64,000 nucleotides of DNA, taken from NCBI RefSeq assembly GCF_033115175.1, contig NC_084843.1:59436474-59500473 (forward strand), in the 5' to 3' direction. Of this stretch, positions 25,701 to 35,780 are shown piece by piece. Numbering within the stretch: the first letter of the stretch is position 1; each line of letters begins with the position of its first letter. Origin of the DNA: Lepus europaeus. Taxonomy: Eukaryota > Chordata > Mammalia > Lagomorpha > Leporidae. The notes under the pieces are model-generated. The model did not search any database. It was given only the letters and a program-made list of their open reading frames with translations, and had not been told where the DNA came from. The translations under genes were made by a program, and so were the position numbers.

Positions 25701-26890
25701 TGGCGAACCCTGGGGAATGGGCACAGAAGAGATCACGGAGTGAAACTGGAACTGGGCAGAGCCTTTGCTGAGCTACACTCCAACAGGGGCGCCCTCAACC
25801 ACACAGCTGGGCCAGCAGGTACACCCTTTACCCCCTGAAATGCCAACCTGGGCCTACAGACCTCAAAGAACCCAGGACTCTTACTTCTGGGGCCTCATTA
25901 TGGTAGCTGCTTAAGAACAGTGACCTTGGGCTCAGTGCTGTGCCGTAGCAGGTAAAGCCACAGCCTGCAGTGCCAGCATCCCATATGGGCACTGGTTCAA
26001 GTCCTGGCTTTTCCATTTCCCATCCAGCTCTCTGCTGTGGCTGGGAAAGCAGTGGAAGATGGCCCAAGTGCTTGGGCCACGTGGGAGACTCAGAAGAAGC
26101 TCCTGGCTCCTGGCTTAGGAGTGGCACAGCTCCGGCCGTTGCAGCCATGTGGGGAGTGAACCAATGGATGGAAGATATCTTTTTCTCTCTCTCTCTCTCT
26201 CTTTCACTGCCTCTGCCTCTCTGTAACTCGGTCTTTCAAATTAAATAAATAAATCTTAAATAAAAAAAAACAGTGACCTTGGGGCTGGCATTATGGTACA
26301 GCGGGCTAAGCCGACAATCCCATATCCAAGCGCCAGTTCAAGTCCCAGCTGCTCCCCTTCCAATCCAGCTCCCCACTAACGCATTGGGAAAGCAGCGAAA
26401 GATAGCCCAAGTGTGTGGGTCCTACCACCCATGTGAGAGACCAAGATGGAGTTCCAGGCTCCTGGCTGAAGGGAAACCTGGCCCAGCCTCAGCTGTTGAG
26501 ACCAACTGGGGAGTGAACCAGCAGATGGAAGCTCTCTCTCTGTCTCTTGCTCTCTCTAACTGGGCCTTTCAAATAAACAAGTCTTTTTTTTTTTTTTTAA
26601 AGTGACCTTGAGAGTCTGAGAATTTGCCCCATGGTGGCACTGACAGTGGAGGGAACCACACAGCCCAGAGAGGATGCCCCGCGTGGCGGCAGCCCCAGGG
26701 AGGAGCACTTACCACTCTCCACGGAGGCGCGCAGGGCGGCCACGTTGTGGTGGAAGGAGTCCTTCATGTCCACCAGCAGGAAGGGCACGTTCAGCGCCTG
26801 CAGCTGGCTCGCGGCCGCGATCCCACCGAAGCCCCCGCCCACGATCACCACGTGCAGGGCTCCCGTGTCCACTGAGACCTGGGACCCCAT
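17420..26890 (-). CDS. AIFM2: ferroptosis suppressor protein 1 (NAD(P)H:ubiquinone oxidoreductase)
   Basis: FAD-dependent NAD(P)H oxidoreductase that reduces coenzyme Q10 and vitamin K at the plasma membrane and lipid droplets, trapping lipid radicals and blocking ferroptosis. Coding exons on the minus strand, in order: 26890-26713, 25709-25594, 24433-24314, 23930-23838, 20923-20815, 18899-18747, 18399-18199, 17571-17420. They join without a break to 373 residues, the human length. MGSQVS at the start is an N-myristoylation signal. [15 protein letters not shown] (residues 14-28) is the FAD dinucleotide fold, [11 protein letters not shown] (146-156, with Glu156) the NAD(P)H fold, and YAIGDCAD (281-288, with Asp285) the second FAD contact. 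Lys355 and Phe360 are kept. The ATG has G at -3 and +4. A noncoding first exon lies about 3.4 kb upstream. Confidence 0.95.
17861..18170 (+). repeat. CSINE
   Basis: Full-length copy in the last AIFM2 intron, antisense to the gene. Confidence 0.85.
18199..18399 (-). CDS. AIFM2: AIFM2 coding exon 7
   Basis: 201 bp, entered and left in phase 1, acceptor ccccgcag, donor gtaaga. It encodes [19 protein letters not shown] and YAIGDCAD, the C-terminal FAD-binding motif. Confidence 0.95.
18555..18672 (+). repeat. CSINE 5' fragment
   Basis: GGTAGGTGCTGTGGCACAGC and the following 100 bp; the 3' half is missing. Confidence 0.75.
18747..18899 (-). CDS. AIFM2: AIFM2 coding exon 6
   Basis: 153 bp, acceptor ccccatag, donor gtaagc, phase 1 at both ends. 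It encodes [20 protein letters not shown] and [20 protein letters not shown]. The C-terminal part differs most from the recalled human sequence (AYHSAL against AYRKAF). Confidence 0.93.
19250..19566 (+). repeat. CSINE
   Basis: Full-length copy with a CT tract at 19477-19510 and an A tail. Confidence 0.85.
19567..19835 (+). repeat. CSINE, 5' truncated
   Basis: Starts at GGGAAAGCAGCAGAGGACGG, directly after the tail of the preceding copy. It has a CT tract at 19720-19757. Confidence 0.82.
20085..20375 (+). repeat. CSINE
   Basis: Diverged full-length copy in an AIFM2 intron. Confidence 0.82.
20815..20923 (-). CDS. AIFM2: AIFM2 coding exon 5
   Basis: 109 bp, acceptor tccccag, donor gtacgt. It encodes [20 protein letters not shown] and [16 protein letters not shown] of the NAD(P)H domain. 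Confidence 0.95.
22065..22352 (+). repeat. CSINE
   Basis: Diverged copy with the internal part after the B box shortened. Confidence 0.82.
22912..23098 (-). repeat. CSINE with internal deletion
   Basis: The tail half (AAGATTTAGTTATTTATTTA) is joined directly to the promoter half (CATATGGGATGCCGGC). About 130 bp of the middle is missing. Confidence 0.82.
23258..23578 (+). repeat. CSINE
   Basis: Nearly full-length copy from GGGGTTGGTGCTGTGGCGC to AATAAATAAAATACATC. Confidence 0.88.
23838..23930 (-). CDS. AIFM2: AIFM2 coding exon 4
   Basis: 93 bp, phase 0 at both ends, acceptor cctctccag. It encodes [20 protein letters not shown] and [11 protein letters not shown], the GxGxxG nucleotide fold. 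The donor GTGGGG is weak. Confidence 0.95.
24314..24433 (-). CDS. AIFM2: AIFM2 coding exon 3
   Basis: 120 bp, phase 0 at both ends, acceptor cttttgcag, donor gtgagc. It encodes [20 protein letters not shown], with the ATGS motif that follows the FAD site in this family, and ends [11 protein letters not shown]. Confidence 0.95.
25594..25709 (-). CDS. AIFM2: AIFM2 coding exon 2
   Basis: 116 bp, entered in phase 1, acceptor ccccag, donor gtgagc. It encodes [20 protein letters not shown] and [18 protein letters not shown]. Confidence 0.95.
25928..26271 (+). repeat. CSINE, first of a tandem pair
   Basis: Full-length copy flanked by AGTGACCTT at 25919-25927 and 26272-26280. Confidence 0.9.
26281..26600 (+). 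repeat. CSINE, second of a tandem pair
   Basis: Full-length copy flanked by AGTGACCTT at 26272-26280 and 26601-26609, so it shares a duplication with its neighbour. Confidence 0.9.
26713..26890 (-). CDS. AIFM2: AIFM2 first coding exon
   Basis: 178 bp of coding sequence with donor gtaagt. 21 bases of 5' UTR (26891-26911) precede the ATG after acceptor ctctcgcag. It encodes the myristoylated N terminus and the FAD-binding GGGFGG motif, ending RASVES. Confidence 0.96.
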
Positions 26891-27359
26891 CTCAAACCAG
26901 GCACTGCTGGGCTGCGAGAGACCACATCAGAGTCAGGCAGGCTGGGAGGGTGGGGGCCCATGGCCAGAGAGGCCTCAGATACCACGAGCTGACCCTTCCA
27001 AACAAGGCGATGCTTTTACTCATGAAATTCCAATTTTGCAAAAATTAAATTCAGCAGACAGGAGGGGCATCCTACTTCTACGCCACCCCCTAACCACCCA
27101 GTCCCTTCTTCAGAGGGAGCCAAGTTAGTCGAAATCTTCCCAGAGACTTCGCAGGCATCCACAATCATGACTATTGCTTGGAAATGTTAAACAAACTCTT
27201 CCGCACTTCTCTTTTACCCAGGCTAGAACTCCACGCACCGTCCTCCCCGGAGTTCAAATGCCCACTGGGGCAGCAGTGGAGATTGGAGCTGGCACAGGGG
27301 TTTGGAGGGAATTTAAAAATGCTTCTCATTGGCCAAATGGTCCCCCAGGCATTGAGATT

Positions 27360-27430
27360 TCCACCTCCTCACAGACGAGGAAACTGAGCCCTCGGCAGGG
27401 CCGGGACCCAGGGCAAGTCCCCCAGGAGGC
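27360..27430 (-). repeat. MIR-like fragment
   Basis: CAGACGAGGAAACTGAGCCC is the MIR phrase read in reverse orientation. Confidence 0.45.
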
Positions 27431-28814
27431 AATGCCAGTCGTCCTGCATGCCCTCGGGCTGCACCTGCCAATGGGGTCAGAAGGAGAATGTCTTCTGGGG
27501 CCAGGACCCGGGAGGTCAGAAGCTGAGCAGGGGTTGGGAAGAGGGCAGGCGAGGAGACAGGCGAGGGGTGGGGTGTGTTTCACTGGCTCCCTTTAACACG
27601 GTCCCCTCTAGGCTGGGCCCTGCCCCTGGGGCTGGCAGCCAGTAAGAAAGTCAGAAAAACAGCCAGGAAGCCCCACTCCCCAGCTGCCTGAGCCAGGGCG
27701 CGGACAGGGGCTACATAGTTTGGAGGGCGTGGGGATTCCCTGTGGCCCACCCGGGGAAGCTCAAGGAAGTATGCTAGAGCATTGAAAAGAGAGCTGGGGC
27801 CTGGGCCTCCCCAGCAGAGGGAATAAGCTAACCAGAGGCCCAGTGGCAGGAAGGGCACTCCTGAGCAGAGCTCAGGGCACAGGGGGCAGAAAGGTGGGGC
27901 AGGTGACAGGGGCCAGGGCAGTTCCAACAGCCAGGTGGGCATACAGAGCCTGCCCGAGCCCCTCACAGGGCTCCTGAGGGGCAGGGGGCTGGCCCAAGAT
28001 GCTGAGCCCTTGATCCCCAGTGCACAGGATCCACAAGCTGCTTCCTCCAAGAGCAGACCCTTGCCTCGCCCAACCCTGTTTCCCCCGTGAAGGCAACCCG
28101 CTTCTCAGGGCTCCTGGAGGGGCCCTGGGTCCTGAGCACTGACCCAGGCCCCAGGGCAGGGCCAGGTTGGCAGGGTCTCTTCCACAGTCTGCCTTCTCTC
28201 TCCCCTACCGACCTCTGACACCGTCACATGGTGGGGTAGGGAGGCCAGGGACGCTTGCCCCGCACCAACCCCTTGCCCAACATGCTTGGACACCAACTCT
28301 CCTTGGCTCCTCCCAGTCAGTTCTCGCCTGGCACCCAAGGACAGCCAGAGTCCCCCTGCTCAGCCCTGGTCTACCGAGTCAGACGTCTAAACCAAGGGCA
28401 TGGGCCGTGGACCTACATCCCTTGCCACACGGCCCCTGGGAGCTCAGGACAGAGGGAGGAAGGAATGCTCAACACAGTGGCAGAGCTGGGTACACACCTC
28501 AGCTGCCAGGAGAGTCCACCACTCCGTCAGGGAGGGATCGCAGAAAACCACCACACCCGCACGATGGTTATTTGTAGCCATTCACGTTTAAAGGGCAAGT
28601 GGCACTTCCACACGACAAGTCTGTCCATGAAAAAGGCACTAATGCACACATACACAGGTCCGCGCGCGCACACACGTGACGCCCCTACAAGCCTGTCTGC
28701 CTTCACATTTAATAGCTGTGTGCTCATGGTGGAACAAAATTCAGTGACTTGCCCAAGTCAATCCTCAGCAAACCTCCAAGGGAGATCACAGAAGACATTT
28801 TTTGCATTATTCCT

Positions 28815-28945
28815 GTCTACAGTTACCTACTCTAGAAGTTTCCGTGCGTGCAGTCACATATGCGGGCCTCATGTCTGGCTCCTCTCACCCCACATGATGT
28901 GCTCAAGGCCACCCATGCTGAAGCCTGTATCAGTCCTACACTTAT
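28815..28945. repeat. old L1M-type fragment
   Basis: TGTCTGGCTCCTCTCACCCC and CAAGGCCACCCATGCTGAAG repeat the L1 3' phrases seen at 8.5-9.0 kb. Confidence 0.5.
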
Positions 28946-29055
28946 CTTCAAAAAGCTTCTGCAAGGTGTATGTTATGAAAACGCTATGAATGGGTATCCA
29001 GATACTCTGCACCAAAGCAAACTTATCTTTCAATCCCACGTTCCCACAGACTTTC
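28943..29055 (+). mobile_element. mariner-like MITE remnant
   Basis: TTATCTTCAAAAAGCTTCTG, then GCACCAAAGCAAACTTATC, the same order as the other copies. Confidence 0.4.
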
Positions 29056-30328
29056 TCGAGCCCCTTCGGCCGCACAGCACGCTCGGGTCGCTCCCAGTTT
29101 TTGGTTAAGGTGAATGGCGCCCCGGCAGCACCTGTGGACCAGCGTCTGTGTGCACGCGTGCCTCGAGGGTCCGCAGCGCGCACCGGGGGTCCGCAGCGCG
29201 CACTGGGTGTGGAACGCAGGGCAGCAGGGTAACCCTGGCATTGACTTCCTGAGAACTGGCAGCCCCACCCTCCGATTCCCAGGCAACGCCGAAGCCCAGG
29301 GAGGAAGCACAGCGCTTTCCCCATAGCTGCCTGGGTTCAGCAGCGTTCGCTCAGCAGAGAGCGCAGAACACCCGGCCTGCATCAGTGTTCAGGCAGCCCG
29401 GCCCGGGCACCTTCCCCAGTACTAGGGGGCCTTCAGGAATCTACTGGAACATGGGGACATCAGAGACGCCAGCGCTGAGAGCTCGCACCCGGGAGCATGC
29501 TCTGGGCAGACAGGCTCAAAGGGGCGCCCTATACTCCCGGACCCAAACCTTGCCCCTTCTTCTAGCACACAGCCACTCTGTGGTCTCCTTAACACGGCCA
29601 TGGTCCGCCCACCACCTGCACTCTTACTCGGATCCCAGCTTCATCTCACCACCAGAAGGAGACTGGGCTGGCCCTGGAGCACCTGGGCCCTGCCCTGACC
29701 AGCGCTCAGAGCCCCTGGCTACTATGGTGCTCCCTGGGGGCAAAGGCGGGTGAGATCTGAGAGCATGGGGGCTCCCGCAGCACAGCCTGACACCCACCCT
29801 CCGAAAAGGAAACCCAAGCTGTGTCTGACCTCGGGCAGGGACGCCTGCTCCCAAAAGACATTCCCAGGGCCAGAGACCCTTGGTGGAGAGCACCAGCCTC
29901 TCGTGCTCGACTGAGGCAGCTCCCCGCCGGCTTAGGCATCTCAGAGTTAGCCCAGCACTGCTGGTGTTTGTCCCCGGGGAACCCGGAGCCCCGGGAGGCG
30001 GACGCAGGGCTCTTCGCTCAACCCACTGGGAGACCGAGGACTCCCCGGGCCCCCGGATACCAGCTTCAGCCCGGGACTCGGCGGCCCCTACCCAGACACG
30101 GATTCCGCTCACACACGCCCGCGTGTCCTGCTCCCCTCCGTTCCTGGCCTGCGCCCCGCGGGAGGCCTCGCGCGGAGGGTGGGCCACTTCCCCTGCCCGC
30201 GCCAACTTTCCTGCGGAGTTCGCGAACCGGGGCGGGAGTCCTGGGCGATGGCGCACCGTGCCAAGGCCACAGCGCGGGTGCCCACCTGCCCGCGCCGCTC
30301 GCCAGGGGCCCCTCCCGCACGCCCTCAC

Positions 30329-30415
30329 CTGCCGGCCGCCGTGCGCTTGCGCTCCTCTCGCTCGGCGCCCTGCGCCGGGGCCTTCCGGAGCCGGCCGGCT
30401 CTAGCCCAGCTGGGC
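30329..30415 (-). other. AIFM2: AIFM2 noncoding first exon (5' UTR), approximate
   Basis: A consensus donor, CAG|GTGAGG, reads on the minus strand at 30329/30328 inside the CpG island. It is the best partner for the 5' UTR acceptor at 26912. The transcription start is not visible and is set only roughly. Confidence 0.5.
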
Positions 30416-30420
30416 GGGGC

Positions 30421-30431
30421 GTGACTCAGCG
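30421..30431 (+). promoter_or_regulatory. AIFM2: antioxidant response element (NRF2/small MAF)
   Basis: GTGACTCAGCG is an exact match to the ARE consensus RTGACNNNGCR and also holds the AP-1 core TGACTCA. It sits about 90 bp upstream of the first-exon donor, at the start-proximal promoter. NRF2 control of human FSP1 has been reported, and this site would explain it in rabbit. Confidence 0.55.
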
Positions 30432-30654
30432 CCCGCGGCGACGCCCCCGGCGGGCGCTGGACACTGCGTCCCGCCCGGCCGCCTGGGGACCGGCCCTGAA
30501 CGCGAGCGAACTGCCTGAAAATGTGGAACAAACGCCCCCTAACGCCGGCGCCGCCCGAGGCTGCCCGGGCTCGGGAGCTGCCGGGAGCTCGGGTTTGCGG
30601 CTCCCGGCGCTGACTGGGCGACCTGGGCGCACCTGCGGAACAATCGGGCAAACC

Positions 30655-30790
30655 TGGCCAAACACCTGCTGTGCGCCGAGCACTGCGCTAGGGGCTGGCG
30701 GGATAAAGGAGAAAAAGCCATGCTTTCTGCTTTCGTGGAGGTGAGAGCCTGGAGAAAGACAGATGTTCAACACCACCAAAAACAGAATTA
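30655..30790. repeat. L2-like fragment
   Basis: CACCTGCTGTGCGCCGAGCA and CTAGGGGCTGGCGGGATAAA match the common L2 3' phrase. It sits at the upstream edge of the AIFM2 CpG island. Confidence 0.5.
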
Positions 30791-30803
30791 AAAAATAAAA
30801 CAG

Positions 30804-31098
30804 GGGCTGGCGCTGTGGCGCAGCGGGTGAAAGCCCTGGCCTGAAGCGCCGGCATCCCATATGGCCACCGGTTCTAGTCCCGGCTGCTCCTCTTCCAATC
30901 CAGCTCTCTGCTATGGCCTGGGAAAGCAGTAGAAGATGGCCCAAGTCCTTGGCACTTGGCTCCTGGCTTCGGATCGGCGCAGATCCGGCCGTTGCGGCCA
31001 TCTGGGGAGTGAACCAGCGGATGAAGACCTCTTTCTCTGTCTCTACCTCTCTCTGTAACTCTTTCAAATAAATAAAAATAAATCTTTAAAAACAAACA
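30804..31098 (+). repeat. CSINE, close to consensus
   Basis: Begins GGGGCTGGCGCTGTGGCGCA with clear A and B boxes and ends in an AAATAAATC tail. A good reference copy for the family in this window. Confidence 0.93.
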
Positions 31099-31959
31099 AA
31101 ACAAAACCCCTGTGTCTTCAGCCGCAGTCAGAATCCAGAGAAGGGTGGGAAGAGCTCTCTCAGAGGAGGAAGAGTTGGCTGTGGGCCGCGCGGGGGATGG
31201 GGAGGCTGCTGTTCTAGGTGTGCTGAGATACAGAACAGGTGCGGGCTGCCAGGACTAAGCTACTTTGGATCCAGCCATCTTCATGGACTGGGGGCAAACG
31301 TTAGCACCTACCCGAGGAAAGCCTCACTGGGCGCACGTCTGTGAGGGATTTTAGCGCCGTGCCCGGCACCCAGCAGCCCTGCACAGTCCACAGATATTTT
31401 ATATGGAAGTCTGGTGTGCCCAAAGCCTGCTCCTCAGCAGTTCCCTCCCGCCCAGCCCAGTTCTCTTTTGAATACTGCCCTTCACTTTCCAAGTTTTCTT
31501 GAGCAATTAAAAAAAAAAAAAAAATCCCATCCCGCTGGGATCCGGAACATCGTGACCAACTCCATCCCGAAGACGGTGGCGACTGGGCCCATCTCCAGCT
31601 GGGAGGGAAGTCAGGGACTTCCCACAGCACCCCAGACTAGGGCCACACAGCCCAGCGCTCTGGAATCCTCTGTCTTCCTTTATGGGCTTGCATCCCGCCC
31701 GTTCTGTGCAGGCTGAACAAAGGGTTGCGGTCAGGGCTGGGGGGTATCTGCTTTCTTGTCTAAGCCCCTGGGCTGAGAGAAACCAGAGCTGAAGTGCGCG
31801 TTCACACACTCTGTGGGCCCTGCCTGTCTTTGGCCGCTCTGGCAGGAAGCTATCTGGAGCCCACTGGCTGGATATGAAACCATCCCCCTGCCAGCCCTCC
31901 CCATACACCAGGCCTTGAATTTGGGCCTTTACCAACCTCCAAATGTGTGTGTAGGAAAG

Positions 31960-32195
31960 GTAGACCATCAGAGAGAAAGAGGTGGGGAGGAGAGAGATCT
32001 GCCATCCCCAGTTCACTCTCCAAAGAGCTGCAATAGCCAGGGCTGGGCCAGATTGGAACTCCATCTTGGTCTCCCACATGGGTGGCAGGGGCCCAAGTAC
32101 CCAGGCCATCCTCCAGTGCTTTCCCAGGCACATCAGCAGGCACCTGGATGGGAACTGGTGCAGCCAGGACTGGAACCGGTGCTTTGTAGGTGGGG
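31960..32195 (-). repeat. CSINE, truncated
   Basis: Reverse copy lacking tail and promoter ends. Confidence 0.75.
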
Positions 32196-35100
32196 AAATT
32201 GAGACTCCCACAGGCTAAGGAACTTGGGCCAAGTTCCTTACTCGTAAAGTGATAAAGTTCATAAAGTGCAGGAGCTGGAACCTGAACCTCCCCCGAGGGA
32301 ACTGCAGGTCACTGAGCAGGAAAAGCAGAGTCTCCGTGATGGTGGCAAGCGGGCATGGGGAGCTGGACAAGTGCCTGGTGACATGTGACAGAGAGGTGGA
32401 CAGAGACACCACAGCCTGCCAGGGCATGGAGACGGTCCTGGGGCTTGCGCAGGGCAAGGAAGGCCCCAGGTAGGAGCTGGGCCTGGCTGGATGAGAGGCT
32501 ACCCCAGCAGGTGCAAGTAAAGGCAGGCGAGGTGTGAGGTGGCTCCCCAGGGAGCTTGGCCAGGGCGTGTCAGGCTGGGGGGACTCAGCTCTCAGGACCC
32601 GTCTCACACCGTGAACATCAGTTTTCTCATTGTCACTCCACACCTGTAGGCAACCAGAAGACACCTTGATCCAAACAGGGTCTCATGCAACCCCGGGGCA
32701 CCCCCTCCCAGGCCACTCATCACACACCACTCCTCCCATCCAGTGGTGTCCGTAGCTTTGCACCTGACCATCAAAGCTCCCTGCCTAACAAAGGTCTTTT
32801 GTCCTTGAATTTCCAGGTGCCAGAGGGGGTTGGACGGAGTGGGGGTTGGGAGGCTGAAACACTGGCAGGTTCATCCTGTTCCAGAGAACCGTGATGATTA
32901 ATGCGACTGCAGCTAGATGGCCTGGCATCACAGAATCTAAAAGGAGGAAGAGTTGCTGGCTGTCAGCCATCATGTGCCGGGCCAGGCCTGGGGCCATCCC
33001 CTGGTGTTCAGCAGGTGGCTTTCCTGCTGGCTACCAGGGCTGGGGGAGCACCAAAGTACTGGGGTCAACTCAGGATCCCCACTGGAGGGAGCAGCACCCC
33101 TAAACTCTGAAGACCCTGGGACAGGTGGTGCCTTCCCATAGAGTCCCAGCTAAACGCGTAAGCCTCGGAGGACTGAGGGATAGATAGCCCTGTTTCCCCT
33201 CCTCTCCCGGGACGTGTGGCTCGGAACAGTGCTCCCAGCTAGACAGACTTTGTTAGTGAGGGTGGGGTCTGCGGCTATGACAAACGGACCCCAGAATGAA
33301 AAGGCTCAAAAGAAAAGATGTGCCGCTTGTGCTTGGGGCCAGTTCCAGGCAGTGAACTGGTTAATGAGGCTGCCTCCTTCTGTGGTCATCGGAGGAGACC
33401 CGGAAGCAGAACACATGCCTTCCAAGGTCTTTTGGAGTTGCCTCCACTCCCTTCTTGGGGGAGGCGGTGGGGGGCGAGGGTGATTGCGCAGAAGCTGCCA
33501 GAGAGAAGGTTCTTAGAGGCCAGGCCTGGAGGTGCGGATGCCACCCTCTGCTCTCCTTCCTTCATGAGGCCCATGGACGCTCCCAACTGCTCAGGAAGCA
33601 GACAACCATCTGCAGCGAGGGGCCGGCGTGTCTCTGCCTTGGTGATCCAGGTCTTCGGCCTCCTGGTTCCCTCCTGTGCCCCCTTGCTCTGGCCCTTCAC
33701 TGCACCTGCTCCCACAGCTTCGATGGAGGCACCCGGCTGTACCTGCAGGCCAGACCTCAGTGTAGATCTTCGCCTAGCCTGGATGGGGCCACCCTGCCCG
33801 CCGGCCCCTTGGATGCAGGAAGGCAGCAAGGCGTGAGATGAGTGGTCCAATCCGCTCTGTTCTCTTGGGCACTTAGGTAGGAAATCTGGCCGTGGGCCAT
33901 GTGATAAGGACAGCCAGACACTAAAGGTCATGGAGAGGAAGGTGAGAAAGATCTGCATGGCCAAATGCAAGCCGCAGCTAGGAGGGAGAGACTGGGTGAG
34001 ACGCAGATAAAGATGTGGAGGCATCAATACCTCGTGTCCTGTGGAGCATCCCCGGGTCAAGGAGCTGCCTGGCGCCTGCCTGGGGGTGTCTAAACATGAA
34101 TCCTACCTTGTTTAGGTCAAACGAGGGAGCCTATGCCCCTGCTAGCCAGAAAGCAGCACGGAAGCAGGCCAGCACAGAAGGGCCAGCCAGCTGTGTCCCA
34201 AGAGCAGCGCTCTCCGCCTGTGGACAGGGGCTTTGCTGAGAAGCATCTGCCCACCAGGCACTGCATCCCTACCTCGCCCTTCTGGGTGGGACCAAGTTCC
34301 TGCCAGAGGAATGTGAGCAAGACTGACAGGTGTTCATGCTGGGCTGCAGCTTCCTTCCTCGTCCTAATGAAGGAACAGGCGCAGCTCGGGCAGCAGGGTG
34401 GCCCGGGCAGGAACAGCGCCAGAGCAGGCTGGCTGGGGCAGCCCAGTGAGGTCAGGAGACCGGCTGTGTGCAGGGTACAGAACAAAGAGCAAAAGTGTCG
34501 AGGAGAACGGGATCCTCTCTGACAGAAGGGGAGTGATGAAAAGGTATGGAATCCAAATTGGAACTATTGGTGTGAACACCTGGCATACGACACAGAGAAA
34601 TACACGTACATGTGACGGTCTGCCCACTGAGAGGGCCTGGCGGCAGCAGCACCCCAGCACAGCAAGCACACCCACGGCCTTGACCTTGGCTTCTAAATAC
34701 CCACCTCCACTGACAAGAACCCTGGAGAAATGGCAGAGTCCGGTGAAGGTACAAAGCAGCTGAGATGATTTTGTTGCACAGGAAGTGCTCTAAGAATGAG
34801 GGGGCGATGTACCCCCGCTGGCCAGGTCCACAGCAAGTACAGCATCAAAATAAATGCTAGTGGATTGTAACACACAAACAAACAAGCAGAGACGATGCCA
34901 TTTATAGAGGAATGCCACCTTATACACGCAGGGAGAACGACGGAAAGGGAAAATCACCCGCTGGCAACCAGTGCAGTCATTCAGACAGGAAACACCGACG
35001 GATGCTAGACGTACTTGGTGAGAGTGGAATAAGGAACAGTAAATTTACAGAGTCTCCAAGGATCCCCGCACTGGGGCCAGGACTGAGCTGCCACCTGTGA

Positions 35101-35285
35101 TGCTGGCATCCTGTATCTGAGCCAGAGTCCAGGACGGAACAGGGCAAGTAGGCACAACTCCTGATCTCTCTGGAACAAAGAACGTCATTGGGATACTTGC
35201 TGAAATTAGATGGGGTCTCCAGGTGAAGAGCATATGGGGAGTCTTGTAACTTCTCTGAGTCTGAAATGGCTGCGAAACAATTTGG

Positions 35286-35436
35286 GGGGCTGGCATTGTG
35301 GTACAGCAGGTTAAGCCACCACCTGCCGTGCCGGCACCCTGTATTGAAGCACCAGTTCAAGCTCCAGCTGTTCATCTTTCAATCCAGCTCCCTGAGGATG
35401 TACCTGGGAAGGCAGCAGATGATGGCCCAAGTGCTT
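35286..35436 (+). repeat. CSINE left half, interrupted
   Basis: Promoter half ending at GGCCCAAGTGCTT, where a reverse SINE begins. Confidence 0.82.
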
Positions 35437-35599
35437 TATTTATTTGAAAAATAGTGTCGGGGGATGGGGGGGAGATAGAGATAGAGAGAGGGAGGGACAG
35501 ATCTTATATCCATTGGTTTCCTCCCCAAATGCCTGCAATAGTCAGGTCTGGTCCCGGCTGAGGCCAGCAGCTCCAGCATCATCTCCCACATGGGTGGCC
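35437..35599 (-). repeat. CSINE 3' part inserted in reverse
   Basis: Reads from TATTTATTTGAAAAATAG to TCTCCCACATGGGTGGC, a 5'-truncated reverse copy inside a forward SINE. Confidence 0.75.
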
Positions 35600-35780
35600 C
35601 CTGTCACCCACATGGGAGACCTGGATGAAGTTCCAGGCTCCTAGCTTCAGCCTGGCCCAGCCCCAGCCATTGCCTCCACTTGGGGAGGGAACCAGCAGAT
35701 GGAAGACCTTTTTCTGTCTCCTGCTATCTTCATCGCTCCATCAAATAAATACATAAATCTTTAAAATAATAACAATAATC
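35600..35780 (+). repeat. CSINE right half, interrupted
   Basis: Resumes at CACCCACATGGGAGACCTGG and runs to the AATAAATACATAAATC tail. Confidence 0.8.

Larger units (their letters stand above)
26912..30328 (-). other. AIFM2: AIFM2 intron 1
   Basis: A 3.4 kb intron between the inferred noncoding exon and the first coding exon. It contains a MIR-like piece near 27.4 kb, an old L1 fragment at 28.8 kb and a mariner-like remnant at 28.95 kb. No other coding potential was recognised, and the 27.45-28.5 kb part is unique GC-rich sequence in which I see nothing. Confidence 0.5.
29880..30700. promoter_or_regulatory. AIFM2: CpG island promoter of AIFM2
   Basis: CpG dinucleotides and GC content rise sharply here against SINE-rich flanks, with no TATA box near the inferred start. 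It spans the candidate first exon and the antioxidant response element. Confidence 0.7.

Noticed and set aside
28255-28989. A 244-codon frame in AIFM2 intron 1
   Set aside because: It crosses an old L1 fragment and a mariner-like remnant and shows no family likeness.
29821-30744. A 307-codon + strand open frame in the AIFM2 CpG island
   Set aside because: Composition of the island explains it. There is no recognisable domain, it overlaps the AIFM2 promoter and continues into L2-like repeat sequence.
30837-30906. tRNA-like A and B boxes as a tRNA gene
   Set aside because: They are the internal promoter of the tRNA-derived SINE; no cloverleaf of a functional tRNA is present and the element continues into SINE body and tail.
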